58,688 nucleotides of DNA from JAPUDQ01 sp964462335 (GTDB lineage: Bacteria > Patescibacteriota > Saccharimonadia > Saccharimonadales > Saccharimonadaceae), in assembly GCA_964462335.1 (NCBI GenBank), contig CAYWYG010000002.1:1-58688 (forward strand), given 5' to 3'. The translations under genes were made by a program, and so were the position numbers. This document shows positions 17,211-25,620 of the stretch, in pieces (within the stretch, counting starts at the first letter, position 1; every line of letters starts with the position of its first letter). The notes under the pieces were generated by a model, which did no database searches, was not told where the DNA came from, and saw only the letters and a list, made by a program, of their open reading frames with translations.

Positions 17211-17690
17211 ATGCTCAAAAAATATTCACAAAAAGGTTTTACGATCGTCGAGCTCTTGATCGTAATCGTTATCATCGGTATCTTGGCCGCTTTGGTCCTT
17301 AATACGTTCGCCGACTCACAAAAGCGTGCTCGTGACACACAGCGCACGACCGACGTCTCTGCACTCGCGACACAACTTGAGGTCTACTACAACGACCACG
17401 GCGCATACCCGCAATTTACGCAAATAAACGACATTACAAAATCTAAAACTGCATTTCCTGGTCTTGATGAAGGCGCCGTCGATGCACCGTCAAACTCAAC
17501 AACCTTCGACCTCATCGGCACCGCGCTTGGTGGCACTGACATCAGCCATTATAGCTACCAAGCATGGCAGGCTGACGGTACAACCGCGTGTACAATTGAC
17601 GACACGTGTGCAAAATTCACTCTGACGTGGAACAAAGAGTCCCTCAAGAGCGGCGAAACGAACCCGCAAACTAAAAAGAGTTTGAACTAG
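17211..17690 (+). CDS. pilA: Major type IV pilin (PilA/GspG-like)
   Basis: 159 residues. MLKKYSQKGFTIVELLIVIV is a textbook prepilin leader and hydrophobic helix with Glu at mature position +5. KRARDTQRTTDVSALATQLEVYY and the HGAYPQF segment match GspG/PilA-like subunits. Two cysteines near the C-terminus (TTACTIDDTCAKF) could form the pilin disulfide loop. The start at 17211 is chosen from the strong upstream ribosome binding site. It has its own promoter and terminator (17714-17745), so it is a monocistronic unit inside the pilus locus, probably the most expressed pilin. Confidence 0.92.
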   Translation: MLKKYSQKGFTIVELLIVIVIIGILAALVLNTFADSQKRARDTQRTTDVSALATQLEVYYNDHGAYPQFTQINDITKSKTAFPGLDEGAVDAPSNSTTFDLIGTALGGTDISHYSYQAWQADGTTACTIDDTCAKFTLTWNKESLKSGETNPQTKKSLN

Positions 17691-17713
17691 TAGTCGCTAC
17701 CAGCCATCTTGGC

Positions 17714-17745
17714 AGAAAAACAGTCCGATCAGAGGACTGTTTTTC
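17714..17745 (+). terminator. Intrinsic terminator after major pilin
   Basis: Arms AGAAAAACAGTCC and GGACTGTTTTTCT around a short loop, with a U-rich 3' side. It separates pilA from pilM and rules out the longer pilM reading that begins at 17709 inside this hairpin. Confidence 0.85.
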
Positions 17746-17755
17746 TCTTGAAAGA

Positions 17756-17764
17756 TGCTATACT
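17756..17764 (+). promoter_or_regulatory. Extended -10 promoter of pilMNO operon
   Basis: TGC TATACT right after the pilA terminator. Transcription would begin near 17771, giving a leader of about 20 nt with TAGGGATGG before pilM. Confidence 0.6.
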
Positions 17765-17792
17765 AGTAACCAGTAGCAATATAGGGATGGGC

Positions 17793-18848
17793 ATGAAACG
17801 AACACTGTTTTTACCTCATAGTCCGTTGATAGGTATCGACATCAGTCATACCTATTTAAAGTCCATGTCCATGAACGTCGCCAAATGGGCCGTATCAGGA
17901 TACGGCTCGACAAATGCCGACCCTCTAAAGCTACGCAATAGTTTGACTGAATCCCCCGAATATTTAGTATCGCTTCTCCGCGACCTCATGGACAAAAACC
18001 TCGTCGGTAAGATGTCTAGTTCGCAAGCGATCGTTAGTATCCCGACGAACCTCACATACAGCCGTAGCACATCACTACCAAAAGCAGCGATCAAAAAGCT
18101 TGATGATGCCGTCTCACTTGAAGCCAGCCAGTACATACCTGTTGCCTTATCGGAGCTCAATCTCTCTTATGAAATCCTCGGCGAAACTGAGCAGGCAATC
18201 GATGTTCTGATGGCGGCAGCACCCAAGCGAATCATCGACAACGTTGTCGCCGCGTGCAGCGAAGTTGGTATTACGCCTCTTGCAATCCAACCAAGTATCA
18301 ACGCCGTCGCAAAACTCATCACAACCTCAGAGCAAGGGCATCTGCCGACAGTCATCGTCGACATCGGAGCCGCCGATACAGACGTCGCGATCCTCAACGA
18401 GCGTATACGCGCGACTGCGACAGTACAAGTTGGCAGCAATACCCTTACGTATGCTATATCTGAGAAGATGAACGTCAGCCTTGAGAATGCTCATCAGCTG
18501 AAGGTACTCCATGGTTTGTCTCATGGTAGCAAACAAGGCGACATCCTCTCGGCCGTCGATGCGCCGCTTTCTCAAGTCGTCAATGAAATCCATAAAGTCA
18601 TCCGGTATTACAACGAACGGCTCGATTCATCAGCCCGAATTGAGCAGATCATCATCGTGGGAAGCGGCTCCGATATACCAGGTCTAGGAGAATATTTCAC
18701 CGACAAACTCGTCATGCCCGCTCGCGTCGCAAGTCCTTGGCAAAACCTCAACTTTGGCGACCTACCCCAGCCCGCCAAACAATTTCGTCCTCGCTATATT
18801 ACCGTCGTTGGCTTAGCCGCAACGACACAGAAGGAAATCAATATATGA
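17793..18848 (+). CDS. pilM: Type IV pilus assembly protein PilM
   Basis: 351 residues, an actin-like ATPase of the FtsA/PilM fold that lies under the membrane and binds PilN. It shows LIGIDISHTYLK (phosphate 1), VDIGAADTDVAIL (phosphate 2) and IIIVGSGSDIPGLGEYF (adenosine motif). The start is taken at 17793 (MKRTLF), after the ribosome binding site; 17787 is an alternative. Its stop overlaps the pilN start by 4 bp. Confidence 0.93.
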   Translation: MKRTLFLPHSPLIGIDISHTYLKSMSMNVAKWAVSGYGSTNADPLKLRNSLTESPEYLVSLLRDLMDKNLVGKMSSSQAIVSIPTNLTYSRSTSLPKAAIKKLDDAVSLEASQYIPVALSELNLSYEILGETEQAIDVLMAAAPKRIIDNVVAACSEVGITPLAIQPSINAVAKLITTSEQGHLPTVIVDIGAADTDVAILNERIRATATVQVGSNTLTYAISEKMNVSLENAHQLKVLHGLSHGSKQGDILSAVDAPLSQVVNEIHKVIRYYNERLDSSARIEQIIIVGSGSDIPGLGEYFTDKLVMPARVASPWQNLNFGDLPQPAKQFRPRYITVVGLAATTQKEINI

Positions 18849-19426
18849 TCAACCTCCTAAGCCAGCAAAGTCGTAGAGAACTCGCTGCCGCACGGCGCAA
18901 TATCATCTTGAGGCAATATATCTTTGCAACATTGCTGCTGTGTATCGGTGTCACGGGCGTTTTCGTGGTAGGGTACGTCTTGCTCTACAATCAAGCCAAT
19001 GCCTATCGACAAGATGCCGCCCGCTATGCCCCTATGCGAGAATCCTACGGTGACGTCATCAAAGAAGCATCGGACTATAGCAAGAACCTCGCGACAGCAA
19101 AAGCCATCTTCGACAATGAGTTTATTTTCAGCGACTTATTGACCACACTCGCACATACTCTCCCCAAAAATACTATTCTATCCGGCATCAATATACGCAC
19201 TGTCGAGCTTTCAAAGCCGATAGAACTAACGTGTAATACCAAATCATATTCGGATGCCGAGGCCCTTAAAAAGGCGTTTCAAGGTTCACGATTTTTTAAA
19301 GACACAAAACTACGCTCTATCACGAAGATGCCGGAAGGCGCATATCCATACACCGTTGCCCTCATTACGACGCTCGATAAAACCGCCTACATGAAAGCGC
19401 AACGAGAAGGAACATTGATACCATGA
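18845..19426 (+). CDS. pilN: Type IV pilus assembly protein PilN
   Basis: 193 residues: MINLLSQQSRRELAAARRN start, one membrane span near residues 25-48 and an extracytoplasmic ferredoxin-like domain, the PilN plan. The N-terminal INLL motif is the PilM-binding element. The start at 18845 overlaps the pilM stop (ATGA), and its own stop overlaps the next gene in the same way, so the operon is translationally coupled. Confidence 0.88.
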   Translation: MINLLSQQSRRELAAARRNIILRQYIFATLLLCIGVTGVFVVGYVLLYNQANAYRQDAARYAPMRESYGDVIKEASDYSKNLATAKAIFDNEFIFSDLLTTLAHTLPKNTILSGINIRTVELSKPIELTCNTKSYSDAEALKKAFQGSRFFKDTKLRSITKMPEGAYPYTVALITTLDKTAYMKAQREGTLIP

Positions 19427-20007
19427 ACTCATCGAGTAAATTTAACGCCATATCAGCACAATACACCATGCTTGGCGTGCTATTCCTCATCATATGCGGC
19501 ATCATCGGTATCTTCATCGTCGCGCAAAACATGCTGGCATCTGCCGCGATCGACACTGAGCATGCCAGAATCGATGCAAAGGTCGCCGAAGAAGAAGTCA
19601 CGCGCCTCACGCAACTGCGCAATAAATTACGAGAAGAACGCAGCACCATCGACAAAACTGCACAGATCGTCGCCGACAGCCAATCCTATGCATACCAGGA
19701 CCAAGTCATTCGCGATTTAACTGCATACGCGACTGATGCAAAAATCGCGATCATCGCGATTGACTTTGGCGCCAAGCCAGGTGATACGCCGGCCGCCGGT
19801 AAGACAGCTGATAGTCCAGTTAAGCGCACGATTGTCTCCGTACAGCTCGACAATAATATTCCCTACAGCGCCCTATTGACATTTATGCGCTCGATCGAAA
19901 AGAATGTCTCAAAGATGCAACTCACTGGCATCAATTTCCAACCAAAAAAGGATAACCCAAACCTTATCCTTGGTTCAACACTTGAAATAGAGGTATTTTT
20001 ACGATGA
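19423..20007 (+). CDS. pilO: PilO-like pilus assembly protein
   Basis: 194 residues with one N-terminal membrane span (about 13-40), a coiled coil rich in Glu/Arg (about 45-80) and a C-terminal beta-type domain, the usual PilO layout. Position after pilM-pilN and a 4-bp overlap on both sides support the call; sequence similarity alone is weak. It should form the alignment subcomplex with PilN. Confidence 0.82.
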   Translation: MNSSSKFNAISAQYTMLGVLFLIICGIIGIFIVAQNMLASAAIDTEHARIDAKVAEEEVTRLTQLRNKLREERSTIDKTAQIVADSQSYAYQDQVIRDLTAYATDAKIAIIAIDFGAKPGDTPAAGKTADSPVKRTIVSVQLDNNIPYSALLTFMRSIEKNVSKMQLTGINFQPKKDNPNLILGSTLEIEVFLR

Positions 20008-20300
20008 AGATTGATACAACATCCCTCCACACACTCAGCCAGGTCAGTAAAAAAGTTATCGCGCACGCCAACATCATCACTTTTATCTTTGCAATGTTGA
20101 TGCTAATCTACTGCGTCTACGTCATACAACAAATGTTTGATTTCCCTTACGACTCAGCCTATTATGACGAACAGATGAAAAAAACGAGTATCAGTTCGTT
20201 CGACAAAAAAACCATTGATCAGGTCAAACAATTACGCACATCAAACGACACGACAGAACTGCTTCCAACATTTGGACGTACCAGCCCTTTTATCGAATAA
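20004..20300 (+). CDS. Small single-span protein in pilMNO operon
   Basis: 98 residues with one membrane span near 27-48 and a short, charged extracytoplasmic tail. It has the position of PilP but no lipobox and no PilP domain, so I do not call it PilP. It overlaps pilO by 4 bp and is the last gene of the coupled operon. Confidence 0.75.
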   Translation: MKIDTTSLHTLSQVSKKVIAHANIITFIFAMLMLIYCVYVIQQMFDFPYDSAYYDEQMKKTSISSFDKKTIDQVKQLRTSNDTTELLPTFGRTSPFIE

Positions 20301-20309
20301 TGCTACACT
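20301..20309 (+). promoter_or_regulatory. Extended -10 box before PRC-barrel gene
   Basis: TGC TACACT, 8 nt before the ATG at 20318, directly after the stop of the pilus operon. A leaderless start is likely. Confidence 0.5.
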
Positions 20310-20317
20310 AGATATAT

Positions 20318-20911
20318 ATGCTCTTGCTTTCAGATAAGCTATCCAGCGTACCAGTAATGAGCCTTCAAACAGGCTATGAAATTGCGCGCACATCAACCCC
20401 TATCATTGATCCTCGATCACTCAATATTGTCGCGTTCTATGTCACCGGAGCACAGGTTGAGGACAGCCCTGCCATACTCCACACGGAAGATATCCGTGAA
20501 GCTGGAGAGCTGGGATTTATCATCGATGATAGCAGCAAACTGATGGGTCTCGACGGACTCGTCCGCCTCCAAGAGATCATCCACTTTGGTTTTGACCTGA
20601 TGAAATGCGACGTATACCAAAAATCAGGTAAAAAAATAGGACAGGTGAGTGACTATAGTTTCGATCCCAACAGCTTCGCAGTACAGCAGATCTACGCGCA
20701 TGGTTCACTCCTGAAAAGCTTTACCACGACATCACATATCATCAACCGCACTCAAATCATATCGATCGACAATCGTCGTATCGTCGTGGATACGCCAGAT
20801 GTCAAAGAGACTGCTACCGAGAATGAGCCAGCATCGACGGCATTCGTCAATCCATTTCGTGCGGCCCGTCCACAACCTGAGCCAGTTGACACATCTGATA
20901 CATCGTCGTAG
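20318..20911 (+). CDS. PRC-barrel domain protein
   Basis: 197 residues with two PRC-barrel-like halves: PVMSLQTGYEIARTSTPIIDPRSL near the start, and CDVYQKSGKKIGQVSDYSFD in the middle, each followed by strand-rich sequence. The C-terminal tail is disordered and Pro/Glu-rich. PRC barrels occur in RNA-processing and photosynthetic proteins and as adaptor domains; the role here is unknown. No signal peptide. Its own promoter separates it from the pilus operon. Confidence 0.8.
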   Translation: MLLLSDKLSSVPVMSLQTGYEIARTSTPIIDPRSLNIVAFYVTGAQVEDSPAILHTEDIREAGELGFIIDDSSKLMGLDGLVRLQEIIHFGFDLMKCDVYQKSGKKIGQVSDYSFDPNSFAVQQIYAHGSLLKSFTTTSHIINRTQIISIDNRRIVVDTPDVKETATENEPASTAFVNPFRAARPQPEPVDTSDTSS

Positions 20912-20926
20912 AGATTTCCCCTTCGA

Positions 20927-21640
20927 TCAATCCGTCTCACGCTCCATGAGAGCTGAGCGAATATCGTCATATCTGAAACCTTGACGCATGAGATACTGGA
21001 TAAATTTCTGAGGATCATCATAGCGTGCTCGTTTCTTCGCGATAATTTTTTGCAGCTCATCATCATCGGTACGGGCAGAGGAGGGGAGCGCCGCATCGAT
21101 AATTCCCTGCTCGATTCCCTTGCCCCTTAGCTCAGCGATCAATTTGCGCTGGCTTGCGCCTTTGCTCGCATGGCGGTTTTCTAGCCACCACCTAGCAAAC
21201 TTTTCATCATCGATATAACCACGAGAAACAAGCCGATCGTAGACCCTCTCGGCAATCTCCTTACTGACGCCAGGAACCTCGATCGTCTCGCCCGACATTG
21301 GACGTTGGACGTTGTACATTGGAATATTCTTCCCTCTTCCTTCTTCCCTCTTCCTTCTGACGTGCACTTTGCGAGCAAGCGTCTTCCGCCACAAATAATC
21401 CCGTACTTCCTTGGCACTATGCGGTCGGATCATCGTATACTCGAGCGCCTGCGCATAGAGTTTGCCAAACGTACTCTCTTCTTCCCATATAGCAATTTGC
21501 TCAGAGGTTACCTCCGCCCCATTTTTGATCCCAAGCTCCGTAACTTGATAGACGTCCAAACTCAACCGATACTTCCCGTCAACCGAAATATTCACCCGAT
21601 CCGGATTCCGCGCCTGTACTGAGATGCTAGTGATCTTCAT
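20927..21640 (-). CDS. recX: RecX, RecA regulator, with a repeat-derived insert
   Basis: 237 residues. RecX binds the RecA filament and limits its activity. The three-helix repeats are visible: ALEYTMIRPHSAKEVRDYLWRK, VYDRLVSRGYIDDEKFARWWLENR, and QKIIAKKRARYDDPQKFIQYLMRQGF. Between the first two repeats lies a stretch of about 30 residues (near 98-125, REEGRGKNIPMYNVQRPMS) encoded by a low-complexity DNA repeat (21295-21357) and not part of the family. The gene overlaps the hydrolase upstream by 14 bp, in a recA-hydrolase-recX operon. Confidence 0.9.
   Translation of the reverse strand: MKITSISVQARNPDRVNISVDGKYRLSLDVYQVTELGIKNGAEVTSEQIAIWEEESTFGKLYAQALEYTMIRPHSAKEVRDYLWRKTLARKVHVRRKREEGRGKNIPMYNVQRPMSGETIEVPGVSKEIAERVYDRLVSRGYIDDEKFARWWLENRHASKGASQRKLIAELRGKGIEQGIIDAALPSSARTDDDELQKIIAKKRARYDDPQKFIQYLMRQGFRYDDIRSALMERETD
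21295..21357. repeat. Low-complexity repeat inserted in recX
   Basis: A 14-bp unit, TTCCCTCTTCCTTC, is repeated exactly in tandem (21330-21357). Beside it are the near-repeats ACATTGGACGTTGG and ACGTTGTACATTGG (21297-21322). It keeps the recX frame open. The pattern is like short dispersed repeats seen in several bacterial genomes and is unlike the surrounding coding sequence. Confidence 0.65.
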
Positions 21641-22190
21641 TACCTATATGATTTTTGATAATTTGGAGAAGCTCTGGAAAATTGGTTTTACCTCCCATAT
21701 GTTCAGTAAAAAAATGTCCTTTATCTGGATATTCGTGGTACTCGGCTTGCAATGAGCTATAGACATGCCGTGCCTCATCAATCGGTACCCATGGGTCATC
21801 AGAGCCAGCCATTACTACAACAAAGTCTTGGTTTGATCTAATCTTTTGCCAATCCCACATGTCATCATAGTATCCTGAGATCTTCTCATCTTCATCATCT
21901 AGGTCGGTGTAGCACACTCCTATCAGAATACTTGCTTTAATCCTATACTGCTCGGCATACCTCATAGCGGCCACTGCACCTGAACTATGTCCAACAATCA
22001 CCGTGTCACGATCGATCTTCATAGTATCGTGCATGTATGGGAGCCAGATGCTGGATCTTGCATTTTTACTATCCGGCATCGTCGGACATATTACCTCATG
22101 TCCCATATCTTGGAGTTGTTTCTTCAGCCACGGCTGCCAATTACTATCCGCCGTACCACTGCCGTTCGGATGTATGATTGCAAATCGCAT
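21627..22190 (-). CDS. Serine hydrolase, RBBP9/YdeN family
   Basis: 187 residues with an alpha/beta-hydrolase fold. The nucleophile elbow GHSSGA lies near residue 65, the acid is probably Asp in GSDDPWVP near 128, and the His is in DKGHFF near 153. The size and the HPNGSGTADSNWQPWLK opening match the RBBP9/YdeN group. The substrate is unknown. It lies between recA and recX on the same strand and overlaps recX, an unusual insertion in this pair. A weak AGGAC ribosome binding site precedes the ATG. Confidence 0.87.
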   Translation of the reverse strand: MRFAIIHPNGSGTADSNWQPWLKKQLQDMGHEVICPTMPDSKNARSSIWLPYMHDTMKIDRDTVIVGHSSGAVAAMRYAEQYRIKASILIGVCYTDLDDEDEKISGYYDDMWDWQKIRSNQDFVVVMAGSDDPWVPIDEARHVYSSLQAEYHEYPDKGHFFTEHMGGKTNFPELLQIIKNHIGNEDH

Positions 22191-22211
22191 TATATAGTCC
22201 TAGAGTTACTA

Positions 22212-23246
22212 TTATGAGTCTTGTTGTGTATCGGATACTTTTTTGCGTACGGCCTTCTCGATCTCGTCCAAAACCTTCGGATTGTCTTTGAGATACACTT
22301 TTGTCGCTTCGCGACCTTGGCCGATCTTACCGTCTTTATAGTCAAACCACGCGCCGGCTTTGCCGACGATCCCATGGATCACGGCGAGGTCGAGCACGTC
22401 GCCAGTTCGTGAGATACCTTCGTTGTACATGATGTCAAACTCTGCCGTACGAAATGGTGGTGCGATCTTGTTTTTGACCACTTTGACCTTGGTACGGTTA
22501 CCGATGATTTCTTCGCCCGACTTGATCTGACCGATACGGCGAATATCGAGACGCACCGAGGCATAAAACTTGAGTGCGTTACCACCAGTCGTCGTCTCAG
22601 GATTACCAAACATCACACCGATCTTCATACGAATCTGGTTGATGAAGATGACGGTCGCTTTGCTCTTGTTGATGATGCCAGTCAGTTTGCGCAGTGCTTG
22701 GCTCATCAGTCGAGCCTGCAAGCCCATATGGCTGTCGCCCATGTCACCTTCCAGCTCGGCTTGCGGGACAAGTGCTGCAACCGAGTCGACCACGATGAGG
22801 TCAACCGCGTTGCTGCGTACGAGCGTCTCAGCGATCTCAAGTGCCTGTTCGCCGCTGTCTGGTTGTGCGACGAGGAGGTTGGCCGTATCGACTCCGAGTC
22901 GTTTTGCGTACGCAGGGTCAAGCGCGTGCTCAGCATCGATAAATGCTGCCGTACCACCCTGCTTCTGAATCTCCGCGATCGCGTGAAGTGTCAGCGTCGT
23001 CTTGCCCGAACTCTCTGGGCCATAGATCTCGATGATACGACCTTTTGGATAGCCACCACCGAGTGCAAGATCAAGTGATAACGCCCCGGATGGCAGCAGT
23101 TCGACGTCTGCTTTGCGGGACTCACCTAGTTTCATGATCGAGCCATCACCAAATTGTTTGGTAATCTGCTCTAGTGCGAGCCCCAGTGCCTTTGCCTTAC
23201 CGTTGTCGGCGACAGTGTCATCTGTTTTTTTCGATTTATCAGCCAT
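22212..23246 (-). CDS. recA: RecA recombinase
   Basis: 344 residues, full length. Walker A GPESSGKTT near residue 74, Walker B LIVVDSVAALVP near 148, the L1/L2 DNA-binding loops (MGLQARLMSQALRKLTG; IRMKIGVMFGNPETTTGGNALKFYAS) are all intact. It performs strand exchange in homologous recombination and promotes LexA-type self-cleavage where present. A strong Shine-Dalgarno sequence (GAGGAGGG) precedes the ATG. No LexA-like operator is obvious upstream. Confidence 0.98.
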   Translation of the reverse strand: MADKSKKTDDTVADNGKAKALGLALEQITKQFGDGSIMKLGESRKADVELLPSGALSLDLALGGGYPKGRIIEIYGPESSGKTTLTLHAIAEIQKQGGTAAFIDAEHALDPAYAKRLGVDTANLLVAQPDSGEQALEIAETLVRSNAVDLIVVDSVAALVPQAELEGDMGDSHMGLQARLMSQALRKLTGIINKSKATVIFINQIRMKIGVMFGNPETTTGGNALKFYASVRLDIRRIGQIKSGEEIIGNRTKVKVVKNKIAPPFRTAEFDIMYNEGISRTGDVLDLAVIHGIVGKAGAWFDYKDGKIGQGREATKVYLKDNPKVLDEIEKAVRKKVSDTQQDS

Positions 23247-23381
23247 GTACCCTCCTCAATTTCCTGTGTGGCGCCATTATCCGCACGGAAGCTAATATTT
23301 TACTGTATTCACTGGCCTCGACTGAAAAAGTTTTGGCGGGCGAATATCCACCCATTTACTCCACTATTATACTCCGTCAGA

Positions 23382-23390
23382 TGCTATAAT
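23382..23390 (+). promoter_or_regulatory. Extended -10 box, leaderless start of pilin-like gene
   Basis: TGC TATAAT, 7 nt before the ATG at 23398, with no Shine-Dalgarno sequence. Confidence 0.6.
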
Positions 23391-23397
23391 TATAGCT

Positions 23398-23793
23398 ATG
23401 AGATCACGTACACAGGCTGGATTTACTGTTGTCGAGTTGCTTGTCGCGGTAACATTGCTGATCACGGCAGGCGTCCTCGTCATCCAGCAGAAGTCCCAAA
23501 TTGAGCGAACCGATCGCGATCGCGAGCGTAAAATTGCGCTCAATGCGATGTTTTACAGCCTGGAGGAAGTCTACTTTCCTGCGAACAATGCGTATCCTGC
23601 GAAAATTTCGAAAGACAATCTCACGTCAATGGATCCTAGTCTCTTCAAAGATCCTGATGGTATCACCCTCGGTGATGCAGAGGCAGATTACCACTACGAC
23701 CCGACTAATTGCGACGGCAATGTCTGCCGAGGCTATACTTTGCGGGCATCACTCGAAAACGAAGCTGACTACATCAAAAAATCATTGCGCTAG
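23398..23793 (+). CDS. Isolated type IV pilin-like protein
   Basis: 131 residues starting with a prepilin signal: QAGFTVVELLVAVTLLITAG, Glu at mature position +5. The C-terminal half has a cysteine pair (NCDGNVCRG) that could form a pilin loop. It lies 2.5 kb away from the main pilus locus between recA and a PH-domain gene. A role in DNA uptake with ComEC (30746-32191) is possible, since pseudopilins serve in competence; this is inference. Confidence 0.85.
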   Translation: MRSRTQAGFTVVELLVAVTLLITAGVLVIQQKSQIERTDRDRERKIALNAMFYSLEEVYFPANNAYPAKISKDNLTSMDPSLFKDPDGITLGDAEADYHYDPTNCDGNVCRGYTLRASLENEADYIKKSLR

Positions 23794-23798
23794 CGATA

Positions 23799-24545
23799 CT
23801 AGCTCTCGTCAGGATCAACTGGGCGGCCGTTTTTGAAGGCCTCGATCGCATTGTTGAGCAAGGCAACCTGTTGGCTTGGATCAGCGACGTAGTTGAACCG
23901 ATACGTCGTCTCGTCGCCTTCGGTAGATAGCCGCAGCGAACCATAGTTGAAAAATGTCTGCAGGAGCCCATGTTTGCGAAAACTCGCATCCTCAATATTA
24001 CCAAGACTGATCGTCTGCTCTTTTTTAGAAAACAAACTTGCTTGGATGTGCTGCGTCACACTCTCATTGGTCAGGAAAAATTTATTACCCTCATAGACAA
24101 CGGTGGCGATCACACCGAGGACAAAGACCAACACCATCACTCCAAGTATCATCATTGATAACCACTCAGAGCTCTCGCTCGTTGACGCGACAGCGATCAT
24201 ACCGTTCTGAACACCGACGATAGCCATAGCCATCAGTATCAGAACAATGACGACAACAGCCCATATCTCTATCAGCCCGATAATATGTCGTTTGACATAG
24301 CTGATGACGTACTCGCCGTCGCTGAGATTGAGAAATGGAAATAATCGTTTGGCTTCCTCATGTTTTTTGCGGACGGGCTCTGAGATAATCGGCTTGATCG
24401 GTTCATGGGGGCGCGCCATATAGACCACTTGTGGCTGATCAGCGGTCGTGCTCGCTGATTTTAGCTGCGACGTGTCAATCGCATTGCCCTTGCTATCATA
24501 GACAATAGTCGGTAACTGGTCGGGATTCTGAATTTTTTGCGCCAT
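23799..24545 (-). CDS. Membrane protein with bacterial PH domain (bPH2/DUF304-like)
   Basis: 248 residues. A disordered N-terminal part of about 60 residues, two membrane spans (near 92-115 and 130-155), then a PH-like domain with NKFFLTNESVTQHIQASLFSKKEQTISLGNIEDASF and GSLRLSTEGDE, which follow the bPH2 pattern (TNxRv...G...i.l.nI.dv). Function unknown. The ATG lies 6 nt after a TATAAT box. It converges with the pilin-like gene (5 bp apart). Confidence 0.82.
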   Translation of the reverse strand: MAQKIQNPDQLPTIVYDSKGNAIDTSQLKSASTTADQPQVVYMARPHEPIKPIISEPVRKKHEEAKRLFPFLNLSDGEYVISYVKRHIIGLIEIWAVVVIVLILMAMAIVGVQNGMIAVASTSESSEWLSMMILGVMVLVFVLGVIATVVYEGNKFFLTNESVTQHIQASLFSKKEQTISLGNIEDASFRKHGLLQTFFNYGSLRLSTEGDETTYRFNYVADPSQQVALLNNAIEAFKNGRPVDPDES

Positions 24546-24551
24546 ATGATC

Positions 24552-24557
24552 ATTATA
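24552..24557 (-). promoter_or_regulatory. -10 box, leaderless start of PH-domain gene
   Basis: TATAAT on the minus strand, 6 nt before the ATG at 24545. Confidence 0.6.
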
Positions 24558-24573
24558 CCAATCTTTTACTTAC

Positions 24574-25566
24574 TCATGCGAGGTGACGACGTGCTTTTTC
24601 GGTCACGCGACGGCCACGAGGTGTTCTCTCGATAAAGCCGATCTGCATGAGATACGGCTCATAGAAGTCTTCGATCGTACTCATCTCGTCGCCAGTCAGC
24701 GCTGCAATGGTATTTAAGCCTACCGCTCTATCTCCATACGTCTCAACGATACTGCGAAGCAGGTTGCGATCGGCCGGATCAAGCCCCATCTCATCAATTT
24801 CAAGCAGCTCAAGTGCTTTGGTCGTGATCACGGTATCGACGATACCGTCGCCGTTGACGTCGGCGTAGTCTCGGACACGTTTGAGGAGGCGATTCGCAAT
24901 ACGCGGCGTCAATCGTGCACGAGTGGATAGCGTGTGCTCGGCCTGATCACGCAGCTCCGTGCCTAGTATGCCTGCCGAACGCCGAATAATCTGGGATATT
25001 TCCTCTGGCGTATAGAATTCCAACCGATACAGATGACCGAACCGATCACGCAGCGGTGCCGCGAGACTACCCGTGCGGGTTGTCGCGCCGATCACGGTGA
25101 ACTTCGGCAAGTCAAGCCGAATACTCCGTGCCGCAGGGCCTTTGCCGATCACAATATCGAGTTTGAAATCTTCCATCGCACTATAGAGCACTTCCTCGAC
25201 GGTGCGACTAAGACGATGAATTTCATCGATAAATAGTATATCGTTGTCCTGCAAATTCGTCAGAATACTCGCCAGGTCTCCCGCCCGCTCGATCGCCGGA
25301 CCAGCCGTCACGCGTAGCCCTACGCCCATCTCGTTGGCGATCACATTTGCCATCGTCGTCTTGCCGAGCCCTGGTGGCCCATAGAGCAACACATGGTCGA
25401 TCGGTTCACCGCGCTTCTTCGCTGCATCGATCGCCAGCTTGAGATTTTTCTTGAGTCGTTCTTGGCCGATATACTCATCAAACCGTTGCGGTCGTAGGGT
25501 CACTTCAATCACCTGCTCGTCGCTATCATCATGGATTCCCGTATCGATAATTCGTTCAATTGCCAT
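24574..25566 (-). CDS. ruvB: Holliday junction helicase RuvB
   Basis: 330 residues of normal length. Walker A GPPGLGKTT near residue 64, Walker B FIDEIHRL near 117, sensor IGATTRTGSLAAPLRDRFG near 169 and the C-terminal winged helix (GFIERTPRGRRVTEKA) are intact. With RuvA it drives branch migration of Holliday junctions. It lies last in a ruvC-(transposase)-ruvA-membrane protein-ruvB series on the minus strand. Confidence 0.98.
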   Translation of the reverse strand: MAIERIIDTGIHDDSDEQVIEVTLRPQRFDEYIGQERLKKNLKLAIDAAKKRGEPIDHVLLYGPPGLGKTTMANVIANEMGVGLRVTAGPAIERAGDLASILTNLQDNDILFIDEIHRLSRTVEEVLYSAMEDFKLDIVIGKGPAARSIRLDLPKFTVIGATTRTGSLAAPLRDRFGHLYRLEFYTPEEISQIIRRSAGILGTELRDQAEHTLSTRARLTPRIANRLLKRVRDYADVNGDGIVDTVITTKALELLEIDEMGLDPADRNLLRSIVETYGDRAVGLNTIAALTGDEMSTIEDFYEPYLMQIGFIERTPRGRRVTEKARRHLA

Positions 25567-25620
25567 ACTACCATCGTCTCATACTTAATGACATGAGGGG
25601 AAGAGATAAAATTACCACAT

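Noticed and set aside
17709..17792. Longer N-terminus of PilM
   Set aside because: It would run through the pilA terminator and the pilM promoter.
20004..20300. PilP
   Set aside because: It has the right position but no lipobox and no PilP domain.
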